From positions 124,001 to 188,000 of the forward strand of contig NZ_JHEP02000005.1 in the NCBI RefSeq assembly GCF_000657795.2: a stretch of 64,000 nt of DNA, read 5' to 3'. Source of the DNA: Bordetella pseudohinzii. Lineage in GTDB: Bacteria > Pseudomonadota > Gammaproteobacteria > Burkholderiales > Burkholderiaceae_B. The translations under genes and the position numbers were made by a program. The notes beneath the pieces are model-generated. The model was not told the origin of the DNA. It was given only the letters and a program-made list of their open reading frames with translations, and made no database searches. Numbering within the stretch: the stretch's first letter is position 1; every line of letters begins with the position of its first letter. This document shows, in pieces, positions 30,669 through 39,898 of the stretch.

Positions 30669-32800
30669 TGCGCCAGCCTGGAGATGTCCGCGACCTGGTT
30701 CATCAGGCCGTGCAATTGCTTGAGCAGGGCGAGGCGGTTGGCGCGCAGCGCCGCGTCCTCGGCCATCACCATGACGTCCGCAAAGAAGGCATCGACCGGT
30801 TCGCGGGCCTGGGCCAGGGTGCGCAGGTTGGCCGCGAAGTCGCCGGCGGCCAGCTGCGCGCCGGCTTGCGGCCCGAGCCGGGCGATGGTTTCGGCCAGGG
30901 CTTTTTCGGCCGGATCGGCCAGGCGCGCGGCATCGACCTCGCCGATGTCGCCTTCGGCCTTTTTGAGCAGATTGCCGATGCGCTTGTTGGCCGCCGCGAG
31001 GCTGGCGGCCTCGGGCATCTGGCCGAAGGCGGTCACGGCGCGCACGCGCTCGGCCACCTGGTGCAGGGGCGGCGTCAGGGCGATCACGGCCTCGACGGCA
31101 TTGCGGTCGTGCTCGGTGATCAGCTGGTTGCGGTAGCGTTCATAGATGAAGGCCTGCACCTCGGGCAGCGTGCTGGCGGGCACCTTGCCGGCCGGGAAGC
31201 TGGCCTCGGCCAGGCCCAGCAGGCCGGTCAGGGACAGCGGGCCGTCCTCGCTGATCTTGAGCCAGCCGCCGGCGGCCAGCTGCTCGAAGGCGCTGATCAG
31301 GCCCAGGGCGGCGCGGCGCAGGCCGAAGGGATCGCGTTCGCCGGTGGGCGCCAGGCCGATGGCCCAGATGCCGACCAGGGTCTCGGCGCGCTCGGCCAGG
31401 AACAGCACGGCGGCGGTCAGCGTCTCGGCGCTGACCGGGCTGTCGCAGCGGTTGCGGTACTGGGTGCGCAGCGCCTCGACCACATCGGCCGGTTCGCCGT
31501 CGCCGGCCGCGTAATAGGCGCCCATGATGCCTTGCAGCTCGGGGAATTCGCCCACCATGTTCGAGCCCAGGTCGGCCTTGGCCAGCAGGGCCGCGCGGTC
31601 GCCGGCCGACACATCGGCGCCCAGCGCCTCGGCCACGCCGCGCGCGATGGCGCGCACGCGGTCCACGCGCTCGAGCTGGGTGCCCAGCTTGTTGTGGTAC
31701 ACGATGCTGCCCAGCTGCTCGACGCGGGCGGCCAGCGGCACCTTGCGGTCGGTCTCGAAGAAGAACTGCGCGTCGGCCAGGCGCGGGCGCACGACCCGCT
31801 GGTTGCCTTCGACGATGTTCACCGGATTGGCGACCTGCATATTGCTGACGATCAGGAAGCGATGCGTGAGCTTGCCGGTGGCCGGGTCGAACAGCGGGAA
31901 ATACTTCTGGTTCAGGCGCATGGTGAGGATCAGGCATTCCTGCGGCACTTGCAGGAACTGCTCCTCGAACTGGCCCACGTAGACGGTGGGATGCTCGACC
32001 AGGGCCGTGACCTCGTCCAGCAGCGCGGCGACTTCCGGGTCATCGCCCAGGGTGGCCGACAGCTTGCCGGCCTCGGCCTGCAGCTGTTTTTCGATATCGG
32101 CGCGCCGCTTCTCGAAGGAAGCCACGACGCGCGCCTGCGCCAGGGTGGGCTCGTAGGCGTCGGCCTGGGCGATGACCACATCGCCCTCGCTCATGAAGCG
32201 GTGGCCCAGCGTATTGCGGCCGGCCTGCAGGCCCAGGGCCGAGATGGGCACGATGTCGGCGCCGAACAGCGCCACCAGGCGATGGGCGGGGCGGACGAAC
32301 TTTACAGTGCTGACGCCATCGGCCAATTGATAGCGCATGACCTTGGGGATGGGCAGGCCGTCGATGGCGTTGTCCAGGCCTTCTTGCAGGCCGGCGGCCA
32401 GCTGGGCGCCGGGCGCCGTGCCGCGGGCCACCAGGTATTCCTGCTTGCCATCGGACTCGCGTTCCAGGCTGGCCGGATCGAGATGCTCCAGGCCCTTGGC
32501 GGCCAGCTTCTTGATGAGCGCGGGCGTGGCCTTGCCGTCTTCGGTCAGGCCGATCTTGGCGGGCATGAGTTTTTCGGCGTAGGCCTGGTCGGGGGCCTGG
32601 GCCAGCACGGCGGACAGGTGCACGGCCAGGCGGCGCGGCGTGGCGTAGGCGGTGGCCTGGCAGCCCTGGGCCAGCAGGCCCAGGCGGTCCAGCGTGGCGC
32701 GCACGCCTTCGGCGAAGGACTGTCCCAGGCGGTTCAGGGCCTTGGGGGGCAGTTCCTCGGTCAGCAGTTCAACCAGCAGGGGGCGGATAGTGGTGGTCAT
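30665..32800 (-). CDS. glyS: Glycyl-tRNA synthetase beta subunit
   Basis: A 711-residue beta subunit of the bacterial heterotetrameric glycyl-tRNA synthetase, providing tRNA recognition. Starts MTTTIRPLLVELLTEELPPKAL; includes EHPTVYVGQFEEQFLQVPQE-like and DPFGLRRAALGLI segments and a C-terminal anticodon-binding helical domain (ADVMVMAEDAALRANRL). I chose ATG 32800, two bases after the glyQ stop (TGACATG). Confidence 0.95.
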   Translation of the reverse strand: MTTTIRPLLVELLTEELPPKALNRLGQSFAEGVRATLDRLGLLAQGCQATAYATPRRLAVHLSAVLAQAPDQAYAEKLMPAKIGLTEDGKATPALIKKLAAKGLEHLDPASLERESDGKQEYLVARGTAPGAQLAAGLQEGLDNAIDGLPIPKVMRYQLADGVSTVKFVRPAHRLVALFGADIVPISALGLQAGRNTLGHRFMSEGDVVIAQADAYEPTLAQARVVASFEKRRADIEKQLQAEAGKLSATLGDDPEVAALLDEVTALVEHPTVYVGQFEEQFLQVPQECLILTMRLNQKYFPLFDPATGKLTHRFLIVSNMQVANPVNIVEGNQRVVRPRLADAQFFFETDRKVPLAARVEQLGSIVYHNKLGTQLERVDRVRAIARGVAEALGADVSAGDRAALLAKADLGSNMVGEFPELQGIMGAYYAAGDGEPADVVEALRTQYRNRCDSPVSAETLTAAVLFLAERAETLVGIWAIGLAPTGERDPFGLRRAALGLISAFEQLAAGGWLKISEDGPLSLTGLLGLAEASFPAGKVPASTLPEVQAFIYERYRNQLITEHDRNAVEAVIALTPPLHQVAERVRAVTAFGQMPEAASLAAANKRIGNLLKKAEGDIGEVDAARLADPAEKALAETIARLGPQAGAQLAAGDFAANLRTLAQAREPVDAFFADVMVMAEDAALRANRLALLKQLHGLMNQVADISRLAQ

Positions 32801-32801
32801 G

Positions 32802-33713
32802 TCAGGCGGCCTCCCCGGCGGGGGCGCTGCCGCCCAGCATGGGAAAGCCCAGTCGTTCACGGGAGTCGTAATAGGCCTGCGCGACGGCGCGCGACAGGTT
32901 GCGGATGCGGCCGATATAGGCGGCGCGCTCGGTCACGCTGATGGCGCCGCGCGCGTCCAGCATATTGAAGGTGTGCGCGGCCTTCAGGGCGGCCTCATAG
33001 GCCGGCAGGGCCAGCGGCACGTCCATCAGGCGCTTGGCCTCGGCTTCATAGTCATTGAAGTGCGAGAACAGCATCTCGGCCGAGGAGTGCTCGAAGTTGT
33101 AGGTGGACTGCTCGACTTCGTTCTGGTGGAAGACATCGCGGTAGAGCACGCGGCGGCCATTGGCGCCTTCGGTCCAGACCAGGTCGTACACGCTTTCGAC
33201 GCCTTGCAGATACATGGCCAGGCGTTCCAGGCCATAGGTGATCTCGCCGGTGGTGGGCGTGCAGTCCAGCCCGCCGACCTGCTGGAAATACGTGAACTGC
33301 GTCACTTCCATGCCGTTGAGCCAGACCTCCCAGCCCAGGCCCCAGGCGCCCAGCGTGGGGTTTTCCCAGTCGTCTTCGACGAAACGGATGTCGTGCTCGG
33401 CCGGGTTGATGCCCAGGGCCTTGAGCGAACCGATGTACAGGTCGAGGATTTCCGGGGGAGCCGGCTTGAGCACCACCTGGTACTGGTAATAGTGCTGCAG
33501 GCGGTTGGGGTTTTCGCCGTAGCGGCCGTCCTTGGGGCGGCGCGAGGGCTGGACATAGGCCGCGCGCCAGGGTTCGGGCCCGATGGCGCGCAGGAAGGTC
33601 GCCGTGTGCGAGGTACCGGCGCCGACTTCCATGTCATAGGGCTGCAGCAGGGCGCAACCTTGTTTGTCCCAGTACTCCTGGAGCGTGAGGATGATTTGCT
33701 GAAAGGTAAGCAT
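32802..33713 (-). CDS. glyQ: Glycyl-tRNA synthetase alpha subunit
   Basis: A 303-residue catalytic alpha subunit. [20 protein letters not shown] and the [21 protein letters not shown] stretch are near-universal in GlyQ, with [19 protein letters not shown] and [22 protein letters not shown]. The ATG at 33713 is where the family begins; the frame is open 23 codons further. First gene of a likely operon glyQ-glyS-gmhB-plsC-ygjP. Confidence 0.95.
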   Translation of the reverse strand: MLTFQQIILTLQEYWDKQGCALLQPYDMEVGAGTSHTATFLRAIGPEPWRAAYVQPSRRPKDGRYGENPNRLQHYYQYQVVLKPAPPEILDLYIGSLKALGINPAEHDIRFVEDDWENPTLGAWGLGWEVWLNGMEVTQFTYFQQVGGLDCTPTTGEITYGLERLAMYLQGVESVYDLVWTEGANGRRVLYRDVFHQNEVEQSTYNFEHSSAEMLFSHFNDYEAEAKRLMDVPLALPAYEAALKAAHTFNMLDARGAISVTERAAYIGRIRNLSRAVAQAYYDSRERLGFPMLGGSAPAGEAA

Positions 33714-33968
33714 AGGGTTCGTGGCTAGGGGCCGGGTGCGCTGACGCGGGAAAACCGTAGATTTTAACTGGCTTGCGGCCACCCCCGGCGGCAGGCGCTG
33801 GCGCGGCCCGATTTATCGCGCCCCCGGGGACGGCGGAAAAGGGGCCGGATGTCGCGGCCGTGGCGTGGACTGGGGGCGGGACGATGTCCGGGCATTGGTC
33901 GTATCATTGCTGTTTGCCCAAGTCTTATATAAAACCCGGCGCGCCCGGGGCTACAGGAAGGAGCCAGC
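33714..33968. other. Divergent intergenic region glyQ / crotonase
   Basis: A 255-base gap between two divergent starts. No gene or RNA was recognised. It should hold promoters for both directions; the only AT-rich part is near 33904-33935. Confidence 0.6.
33907..33933 (+). promoter_or_regulatory. Candidate promoter for the enoyl-CoA hydratase gene
   Basis: TTGCTG and TATAAA separated by 15 bases, 36 bases before the gene start. The spacing is short and the match moderate. Confidence 0.35.
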
Positions 33969-34736
33969 ATGTCCGAACTCATCAAGGTGGAAGTCACCGA
34001 CGGTATCCTGATCATCACGGTGAACCGCCCCGATGCCAAGAACGCCATCAACCTGGAGGCAGCCCAGGCCATGGCCGCCGCGATCGACCAGCTCGATGCG
34101 CGCGATGATATCCGCATCGGCATCCTGACCGGCGCGGGCGGCACGTTTTCGTCGGGCATGGACCTCAAGGCCTTCGCCCAAAGCGGCCAGCGTCCGCTGA
34201 TCCCGGGGCGCGGCTTCGCCGGCCTGAACGAACGCCCGCCCAAGAAGCCGCTGATCGCCGCGGTGGAGGGCTATGCCCTGGCCGGAGGCTGCGAACTCGC
34301 CCTGGCCTGCGATCTGATCGTGGCCGCCGGCAATGCCAAGTTCGGCCTGCCCGAAGTCAAGCGCGGGCTGGTGGCCGGCTCCGGCGGCATGCTGCGCCTG
34401 CCGCGCCGCCTGCCTTACCACGTCGCCATGGAGATCATCCTGACCGGCGAAATGCTGGGCGCCGAGCGCGCCTATCAGCTGGGCCTGGTCAACCGGCTGG
34501 CCGAGCCCGGCCAGGCGCTGGAAGGCGCGCTGGCCCTGGCGCGCGTCATCGTCGAGAACGGCCCGCTGGCCGTGCAGACCGCCAAGAGCATCGTGCAGCA
34601 GTCGCTGGACTGGGACCAGGAAGGCATGTTCGATCGCCAGCGCCCGCTGATCGCCCACATCTTCACCTCCGCCGACGCCAAGGAAGGCGCGACGGCCTTT
34701 GCCGAGAAGCGCAAGCCCGTCTGGCAAGGCAAATAA
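33969..34736 (+). CDS. Crotonase/enoyl-CoA hydratase family protein
   Basis: A 255-residue crotonase-fold enzyme acting on acyl-CoA. NRPDAKNAIN opens the CoA-binding region, AGGTFSSGMDLKAFA the first oxyanion element, and AVEGYALAGGCELALACDLIVAA the second; LPEVKRGLVAGSGGMLRLPR carries the usual catalytic Glu position. It could be an enoyl-CoA hydratase or isomerase. AAGGAGCC lies six bases before the ATG. It precedes class I fumarase by 64 bases on the same strand. Confidence 0.88.
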   Translation: MSELIKVEVTDGILIITVNRPDAKNAINLEAAQAMAAAIDQLDARDDIRIGILTGAGGTFSSGMDLKAFAQSGQRPLIPGRGFAGLNERPPKKPLIAAVEGYALAGGCELALACDLIVAAGNAKFGLPEVKRGLVAGSGGMLRLPRRLPYHVAMEIILTGEMLGAERAYQLGLVNRLAEPGQALEGALALARVIVENGPLAVQTAKSIVQQSLDWDQEGMFDRQRPLIAHIFTSADAKEGATAFAEKRKPVWQGK

Positions 34737-34800
34737 AATCCCTTCCAGGGCCGGGCGCCGCGTCCGGCCGAATGTTCCTCTTGTTTCTCACCGTAATGCC

Positions 34801-36324
34801 ATGACCGTCACCATCAAAGAAGAAGACCTGATCCAGTCGATTGCCGACGGGATCCAGTTCATCAGCTACTACCACCCCGTTGACTACATCCGCCACCTGG
34901 CGCGCGCCTACGAGCGCGAGGAAAGCCCGGCCGCGCGCGATGCGATGGCCCAGATCCTGACCAACTCGCGCATGTGCGCCGAGGGCAAGCGCCCGCTGTG
35001 CCAGGACACCGGCATCGTCAACGTCTTCCTGAAGATCGGCATGGATGTGCGCTTCGACACCAAGCGCAGCCTGCAGGAACTCTGTGATGAGGGCGTGCGC
35101 CGCGGCTATACCAATCCGGACAATCCGCTGCGCGCCTCGGTCCTGGACGACCCGCTGTTCGCCCGCAAGAACACGCGCGACAACACCCCCTGTATCCTGC
35201 ACGTCGACCTGGTGCCCGGCAACACGGTCGATGTGCAAGTGGCTTCCAAGGGCGGCGGCTCCGAGAACAAGACCAAATTCGTCATGCTCAATCCCAGCGA
35301 TTCGCTGGTCGATTGGGTGCTCAAGACGGTGCCCACCATGGGGGCGGGCTGGTGCCCGCCGGGCATGCTGGGCATCGGCGTCGGCGGCACGGCCGAGAAG
35401 GCCATGCTGATGGCCAAGCAGTCGCTGATGGAAGACATCGATATGTACGAACTGCTGGCCCGCGGCCCGCAGAACAAGCTCGAAGAGCTGCGCATCGAAC
35501 TCTATGAAAAGGTCAACGCGCTGGGCATCGGCGCGCAGGGCCTGGGCGGCCTGACGACCGTGCTGGACGTCAAGATCAACACCTTCCCGACCCACGCCGC
35601 CTCCAAGCCCGTGGCCATGATCCCCAATTGCGCGGCCACCCGCCATGCGCACTTCGTGCTGGATGGATCCGGCCCGGCCCGCCTGGACCCGCCGTCGCTG
35701 AGCGAATGGCCCGATGTGCACTGGGCGCCGGACTACAACAAGTCCAAGCAGGTCAACCTGGATACGCTGACCCGCGAGGAAGTCGCCAGCTGGAAGCCGG
35801 GCCAGACGCTGTTGCTGTCGGGCAAGATGCTGACCGGCCGCGATGCCGCGCACAAGCGCATCCAGGATATGCTGGCGCGCGGCGAAAAGCTGCCGGTGGA
35901 CTTCACCAACCGCGTCATCTACTACGTGGGCCCGGTCGATCCGGTGCGCGACGAAGTGGTCGGCCCGGCCGGTCCCACCACCGCGACCCGCATGGACAAG
36001 TTCACCGAAATGATGCTGGCCCAGACTGGCCTGATCTCCATGATCGGCAAGTCCGAGCGTGGCCCGGTCGCCATCGACGCCATCAAGAAGCATCAATCGG
36101 CCTACCTGATGGCCGTCGGCGGCGCCGCCTACCTGGTGTCCAAGGCCATCCGCGAAGCCCGCGTGCTGGCCTTCGAAGACCTCGGCATGGAAGCCATCTA
36201 CGAGTTCGACGTCAAGGACATGCCCGTGACCGTCGCGGTCGACGCCCAGGGAGTGTCGGTGCACACCACCGGTCCCAAGGAATGGCAGGCCAAGATCGGC
36301 AAGATCCCGGTCGCCGTGGCCTGA
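34801..36324 (+). CDS. fumA: Class I fumarate hydratase (4Fe-4S)
   Basis: A 507-residue iron-sulfur fumarase that interconverts fumarate and malate. Alpha-part features LCQDTGIVNVFLKIG and GGGSENKTKF with MGAGWCPPGMLGIGVGG, and beta-part GKMLTGRDAAHKRI and GPTTATRMDKF identify the fused class I form. Cysteines at LCQDTG, IPNCAATRH-type region and GWCPPG are candidate cluster ligands. Such enzymes fail when iron is short or under oxidation. The window also encodes the iron-free class II FumC at 61019. ATG 34801 is the family start. An intrinsic terminator follows. Confidence 0.93.
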   Translation: MTVTIKEEDLIQSIADGIQFISYYHPVDYIRHLARAYEREESPAARDAMAQILTNSRMCAEGKRPLCQDTGIVNVFLKIGMDVRFDTKRSLQELCDEGVRRGYTNPDNPLRASVLDDPLFARKNTRDNTPCILHVDLVPGNTVDVQVASKGGGSENKTKFVMLNPSDSLVDWVLKTVPTMGAGWCPPGMLGIGVGGTAEKAMLMAKQSLMEDIDMYELLARGPQNKLEELRIELYEKVNALGIGAQGLGGLTTVLDVKINTFPTHAASKPVAMIPNCAATRHAHFVLDGSGPARLDPPSLSEWPDVHWAPDYNKSKQVNLDTLTREEVASWKPGQTLLLSGKMLTGRDAAHKRIQDMLARGEKLPVDFTNRVIYYVGPVDPVRDEVVGPAGPTTATRMDKFTEMMLAQTGLISMIGKSERGPVAIDAIKKHQSAYLMAVGGAAYLVSKAIREARVLAFEDLGMEAIYEFDVKDMPVTVAVDAQGVSVHTTGPKEWQAKIGKIPVAVA

Positions 36325-36333
36325 TCCCGCTTC

Positions 36334-36359
36334 AAACCGCCTTCGGGCGGTTTTTTTTT
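36334..36359 (+). terminator. Intrinsic terminator after class I fumarase
   Basis: AAACCGCC, loop TTCG, GGCGGTTT, running into nine T residues, ten bases after the stop codon. A textbook rho-independent terminator. Confidence 0.93.
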
Positions 36360-36499
36360 GAGCCCGGATGTCCGACCCCTCCGGGCGGGTCTCGGGGTGC
36401 GCATTAAGCCCCACCAAACCCCGGCTTGAGCAAAAACGAATTTACAGCCGCCGCCGGCCCCGGCATGCTCCCGGGGACAATACGCAAAGGAGTGAATTC

Positions 36500-37330
36500 A
36501 TGTCTGAGCAGGCCCTAGACCGGTGGGTCGGCAGCACCGAAAGGATGGCTGATACCCTGGATCCGGTGCACGCGGCGCGCATCGCCGCCACCCTGGGGGT
36601 GGCGGCGCCGGCCGAGGGACAAGCCTTGCCGCCCCTGTGGCAATGGGCCTATTTCATCAAGACGGTCGATATGGCCGGCCTGGGCGGCGACGGTCATCCG
36701 GCGCGCGGCGGCTTCCTGCCGCCCGCCGACGACCGCAACCGCATGTGGGCGGGCGGGCGCGTGGCCTTTCACCAGCCGCTGAAGGTGGGGGTGCCGGCCG
36801 AGCGTGTTTCCACCGTCGCCGATATCAAGGAAAAGACCGGCCGCACCGGCAGCCTGTTGTTCGTCACCGTGCGCCATGAGTATCTGCAGCAAGGCCAGGC
36901 CGCCATCGTCGAAGAGCAGGACATCGTCTACCGGCAGCCCTCGCCGCCCAAGCTGGAGGGCAGCGAGGCCGCGCCCCAGGCGCAATGGCGCGAAACCGTC
37001 GAGCCCAGCCCGGTGCTGCTATTCCGCTACTCGGCCGTGACCTTCAACGGCCATCGCATCCACTACGATTACCCCTATGTGACCGAGACCGAGGGCTATC
37101 CCGGCCTGGTCGTGCATGGCCCGCTGATCGCCACGTCCATGCTGTCGGCCTTCTGCCGCGCCCATCCCGAGGCGCGCCTGAAGCACTTCGCCTATCGCGG
37201 CCTGCGTCCGCTGATCTGTCCCAAGCCCTTCACGGTCGCGGGCGCGATCCAGGAGCCCGGCCTGGCCCGGCTGTGGGCCGAGCAGGACGGCACGCTGGCG
37301 CATCAGGCCGAACTGAGGTTCGAAGCATGA
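36500..37330 (+). CDS. ich: MaoC/FAS1-type acyl-CoA dehydratase, probable itaconyl-CoA hydratase
   Basis: A 276-residue double-hotdog protein with an N-terminal FAS1-like dehydratase domain (~1-135) and a MaoC-like domain (~160-276). Segments LPPLWQWAYF, MWAGGRVAFHQPL, and FRYSAVTFNGHRIHYDYPYVTETEGYPGLVVHGPL are typical of the mesaconyl-/itaconyl-CoA hydratase group; the last contains the catalytic His in NxHxIHYD. It is followed without gap by a class III CoA-transferase and a CitE-like lyase, the set described for itaconate breakdown in Pseudomonas aeruginosa. Mesaconyl-CoA hydratase is the main alternative. AAAGGAG precedes the ATG at 36500. Confidence 0.72.
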   Translation: MSEQALDRWVGSTERMADTLDPVHAARIAATLGVAAPAEGQALPPLWQWAYFIKTVDMAGLGGDGHPARGGFLPPADDRNRMWAGGRVAFHQPLKVGVPAERVSTVADIKEKTGRTGSLLFVTVRHEYLQQGQAAIVEEQDIVYRQPSPPKLEGSEAAPQAQWRETVEPSPVLLFRYSAVTFNGHRIHYDYPYVTETEGYPGLVVHGPLIATSMLSAFCRAHPEARLKHFAYRGLRPLICPKPFTVAGAIQEPGLARLWAEQDGTLAHQAELRFEA

Positions 37331-38514
37331 GCGCCCCGCGTCCCCTGGACGGCATCACCGTCGTCAGCCTGGAACACGCCATCGCCGCGCCTTTCTGCAC
37401 CCGCCAATTGGCCGATATGGGCGCGCGCGTCATCAAGGTCGAGCGCCCGGGCGTGGGCGATTTCGCTCGCCGTTACGACGAGCGCGTGCGCGGCCAGGCC
37501 TCGCATTTCATCTGGACCAACCGCTCCAAGGAGAGCCTCACGCTCGACCTCAAGAAACCCGAGGCGGGCGAGATCATGCAGCGCCTGCTGGCCGAGGCCG
37601 ATGTGCTGGTGCAAAACCTCGCCCCGGGCGCGGCGGCCCGCCTGGGCCTGTCGTTCGAGGCCTTGAGCGCGCGTTTCCCGCGGCTGATCGTCTGCGATAT
37701 TTCGGGTTATGGCGAGGGCGGTCCCTACCAGGACAAAAAGGCCTATGACCTGCTGATCCAGAGCGAAAGCGGCTTTCTGTCGGTCACCGGTACGCCCGAG
37801 GATCCGGTCAAGGCGGGCTGTTCGATCTCGGATATCGCCGCGGGCATGTATGCCTATAGCGGCATCCTCAATGCCCTGCTGCTGCGCGGCAAGACGGGGC
37901 GGGGCAGCCGCATCGATGTGTCCATGCTGGAGAGCACGGTGGAGTGGATGGGCTATCCCATGTACTACGCCTTCGAGGACGCGCCGCCGCCGCCGCGCGC
38001 GGGCGCCGCGCACGCCACCATCTATCCCTACGGCCCCTTCCCGGTGGGCGACGGCAAGACCATCATGCTGGGGCTGCAGAACGAACGCGAATGGAAGGTG
38101 TTCTGCGACCAGGTGCTGTGCCAGCCCGGACTGGCCACCGACAGCCGTTTCGAGAGCAATTCGCGCCGCACGGCCAATCGCGACAGCCTGCGCCAGCTCA
38201 TCGTGCAGGCTTTTGCCGCGCTGACCATCGACGAGGTCACCGATCGCCTGGAGGCGGCCCAGATCGCCAACGCCCGCGTCAACGACATGAAGGGCGTCTG
38301 GGAGCACCCCCAGCTCAAGGCGCGCGACAACTGGCGCGAGATCGACAGCCCGGCCGGCCGCATTCCGTCCTTCCTGCCGCCGGCGCACAACAATGCTTTC
38401 CGCCCGCGCATGGACGCCGTGCCCGCCGTGGGTGAAAACACCGACGCGGTGTTAGCATCCTTGGGATATGCGCCCGACGATGTGGCGCGCTTGCATGCCG
38501 CGGAGGTTGTGTAA
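37327..38514 (+). CDS. ict: Class III CoA-transferase, probable itaconate CoA-transferase
   Basis: A 395-residue CaiB/BaiF CoA-transferase. The complete N-terminus LDGITVVSLEHAIAAPFCTRQLADMGARVIKVE is present, then RGQASHFIWTNRSKESLTLDLK and the conserved CDISGYGEGGPYQDKKAYDLLIQSESGFLSVTGTPE region with its catalytic Asp. Start overlaps the hydratase stop (ATGA), and its stop overlaps the lyase start (TAATG), so all three are co-translated. In the itaconate pathway it would transfer CoA from succinyl-CoA to itaconate. Substrate is inferred from the operon; mesaconate transfer is possible. Confidence 0.75.
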   Translation: MSAPRPLDGITVVSLEHAIAAPFCTRQLADMGARVIKVERPGVGDFARRYDERVRGQASHFIWTNRSKESLTLDLKKPEAGEIMQRLLAEADVLVQNLAPGAAARLGLSFEALSARFPRLIVCDISGYGEGGPYQDKKAYDLLIQSESGFLSVTGTPEDPVKAGCSISDIAAGMYAYSGILNALLLRGKTGRGSRIDVSMLESTVEWMGYPMYYAFEDAPPPPRAGAAHATIYPYGPFPVGDGKTIMLGLQNEREWKVFCDQVLCQPGLATDSRFESNSRRTANRDSLRQLIVQAFAALTIDEVTDRLEAAQIANARVNDMKGVWEHPQLKARDNWREIDSPAGRIPSFLPPAHNNAFRPRMDAVPAVGENTDAVLASLGYAPDDVARLHAAEVV

Positions 38515-39344
38515 TGTCCTCAGTCATCCGAACCGCGCTGTTCGTGCCCGCCAACCGGCCGGACCGCATTCCCAAGGCCCTGGCCACCGGCGCCGACACC
38601 GTTATCGTCGATCTCGAAGACGCGGTCGAGCATCTGGCCAAGGACAGCGCCCGCCAGGCCCTGCTGGATTTCCTGGACGCGCATCCGGACGCGCGCCTGT
38701 GGGTCCGCATCAACGACGCCAGCACGCCTTGGCATGACGCCGACTTGCAGGCCCTGCGGGGGCGCGCCACGGTCAGCGGCATCGTGTTGCCCAAGGCCGA
38801 GAGCATGGCCCAGGTGCGCCATGTGGCGCAGACCAATATCCCGGTCATCCCCATCGTCGAGACGGCGCAGGGCGTGCTCAACCTGGGAGAGATCGCCGCC
38901 ACGCCTGGCGTGCAGCGCCTGGCCTTCGGCTCGCTGGATTATTCCCTGGACCTGTCCATGACGCCCGACACCGAAGGCGCCGACCTGGTGCTGGACCACG
39001 CCCGGGTGCAGCTGCTGCTGCACGGCCGGGTGGCCGGCCTGGCGCAGCCGCTGTATGGGGTGTTTCCCGGCATCCAGGATACGACCGGCCTGCGCGCGGC
39101 CGCCATCCGGGCGCGCGACATGGGCTTTGGCGGCCTGCTTTGCATCCATCCGACCCAGGTGCCAGTGGTGCACGAGGCCTTCCTGCCGCCGCTGGCCGAT
39201 CTCGAATGGGCCCGCCAGGTCGTGCGCGCCCACCGCGATAGCGGCCTGGCCGCCTTCAAGCTGGATGGCAAGATGATCGATGCGCCGGTCATCGCGCGGG
39301 CCCGCCGTCTGCTGGAAAGGGCCGGGGAGAGCATTCCTGCTTAG
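38514..39344 (+). CDS. ccl: CitE-like lyase, probable (S)-citramalyl-CoA lyase
   Basis: A 276-residue HpcH/HpaI-CitE family TIM-barrel lyase. SVIRTALFVPANRPDRIPKAL and DTVIVDLEDAVEHLAKD form the start of the barrel with the metal-binding Asp/Glu; PIVETAQGVLNLGEIAA and GSLDYSLDLSM supply the rest of the metal site; GGLLCIHPTQV ends the fold. In the proposed pathway it splits citramalyl-CoA to acetyl-CoA and pyruvate. Malyl-CoA or hydroxymethylglutaryl-type substrates cannot be excluded. Confidence 0.76.
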   Translation: MSSVIRTALFVPANRPDRIPKALATGADTVIVDLEDAVEHLAKDSARQALLDFLDAHPDARLWVRINDASTPWHDADLQALRGRATVSGIVLPKAESMAQVRHVAQTNIPVIPIVETAQGVLNLGEIAATPGVQRLAFGSLDYSLDLSMTPDTEGADLVLDHARVQLLLHGRVAGLAQPLYGVFPGIQDTTGLRAAAIRARDMGFGGLLCIHPTQVPVVHEAFLPPLADLEWARQVVRAHRDSGLAAFKLDGKMIDAPVIARARRLLERAGESIPA

Positions 39345-39353
39345 GTGATCTAG

Positions 39354-39415
39354 GCGGTGTCGGGCACCAGGACGAGCCGGCGCGCAACGCAAGATCGCGC
39401 CACTCGGTGTCTGCC
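39354..39415. repeat. Short GGTGTC-containing intergenic repeat-like stretch
   Basis: The 74-base gap between ccl and folK has GGTGTCGGGCACC (small dyad) and, 50 bases on, CGGTGTCTGCCCCC. The shared GGTGTC(T)G element resembles intergenic repeats, and no terminator with a T-run is present for the two convergent genes. Confidence 0.3.
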
Positions 39416-39418
39416 CCC

Positions 39419-39898
39419 TCAGGCGCGGATTTGCTCTATCGCCTGGTCGCCTGCGGCCCGCAGCAGGTCGGCGTAGCTGCCCTGGGGCAGTTGGAGGCCA
39501 GGCGCCAGGTCGCGCAGCGGATAGAGCACGAAGGCGCGTTCGTGCAGCCTCGGGTGGGGCAGGGTCAGGCGCGGGGTGTCCATGCGCTGCCCGTCATAGA
39601 GCAGCAGGTCGAGATCCAGCGTGCGCGGGGCATTTTTGTAGGGACGCTCGCGGCCATGGCGCAGCTCGAGCGCCTGCAGGGCGTCGAGCAGTTCGAGCGG
39701 CGCAAGCGTGGTGTCCAGCTCGGCGACCGCATTGATGAAATCAGGGCCACTGGCCTGGACTGGCGCCGAGCGATAGAAGGGCGAGGCGCGGCAGGCCCGC
39801 ACGCCGGGCAGGGCGGCGATCTCGGCCAGGACGGCGCGCAGGGTCGCGGCGCCGTCTCCGAGATTGGCGCCCAGGCCGACGTAGGCGCGCTGGCTCAT
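39419..39898 (-). CDS. folK: 2-amino-4-hydroxy-6-hydroxymethyldihydropteridine pyrophosphokinase
   Basis: A 159-residue HPPK of folate synthesis, transferring pyrophosphate from ATP to the pterin. AYVGLGANLGDGAATL at the start, SPFYRSAPV, GPDFINAVAELDT, and the signature RHGRERPYKNAPRTLDLDLLLYDG with LPHPRLHERAFVLYPL are all present. The ATG at 39898 overlaps the pcnB stop (ATGA). The pcnB-folK pairing is common in proteobacteria. Confidence 0.95.
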   Translation of the reverse strand: MSQRAYVGLGANLGDGAATLRAVLAEIAALPGVRACRASPFYRSAPVQASGPDFINAVAELDTTLAPLELLDALQALELRHGRERPYKNAPRTLDLDLLLYDGQRMDTPRLTLPHPRLHERAFVLYPLRDLAPGLQLPQGSYADLLRAAGDQAIEQIRA

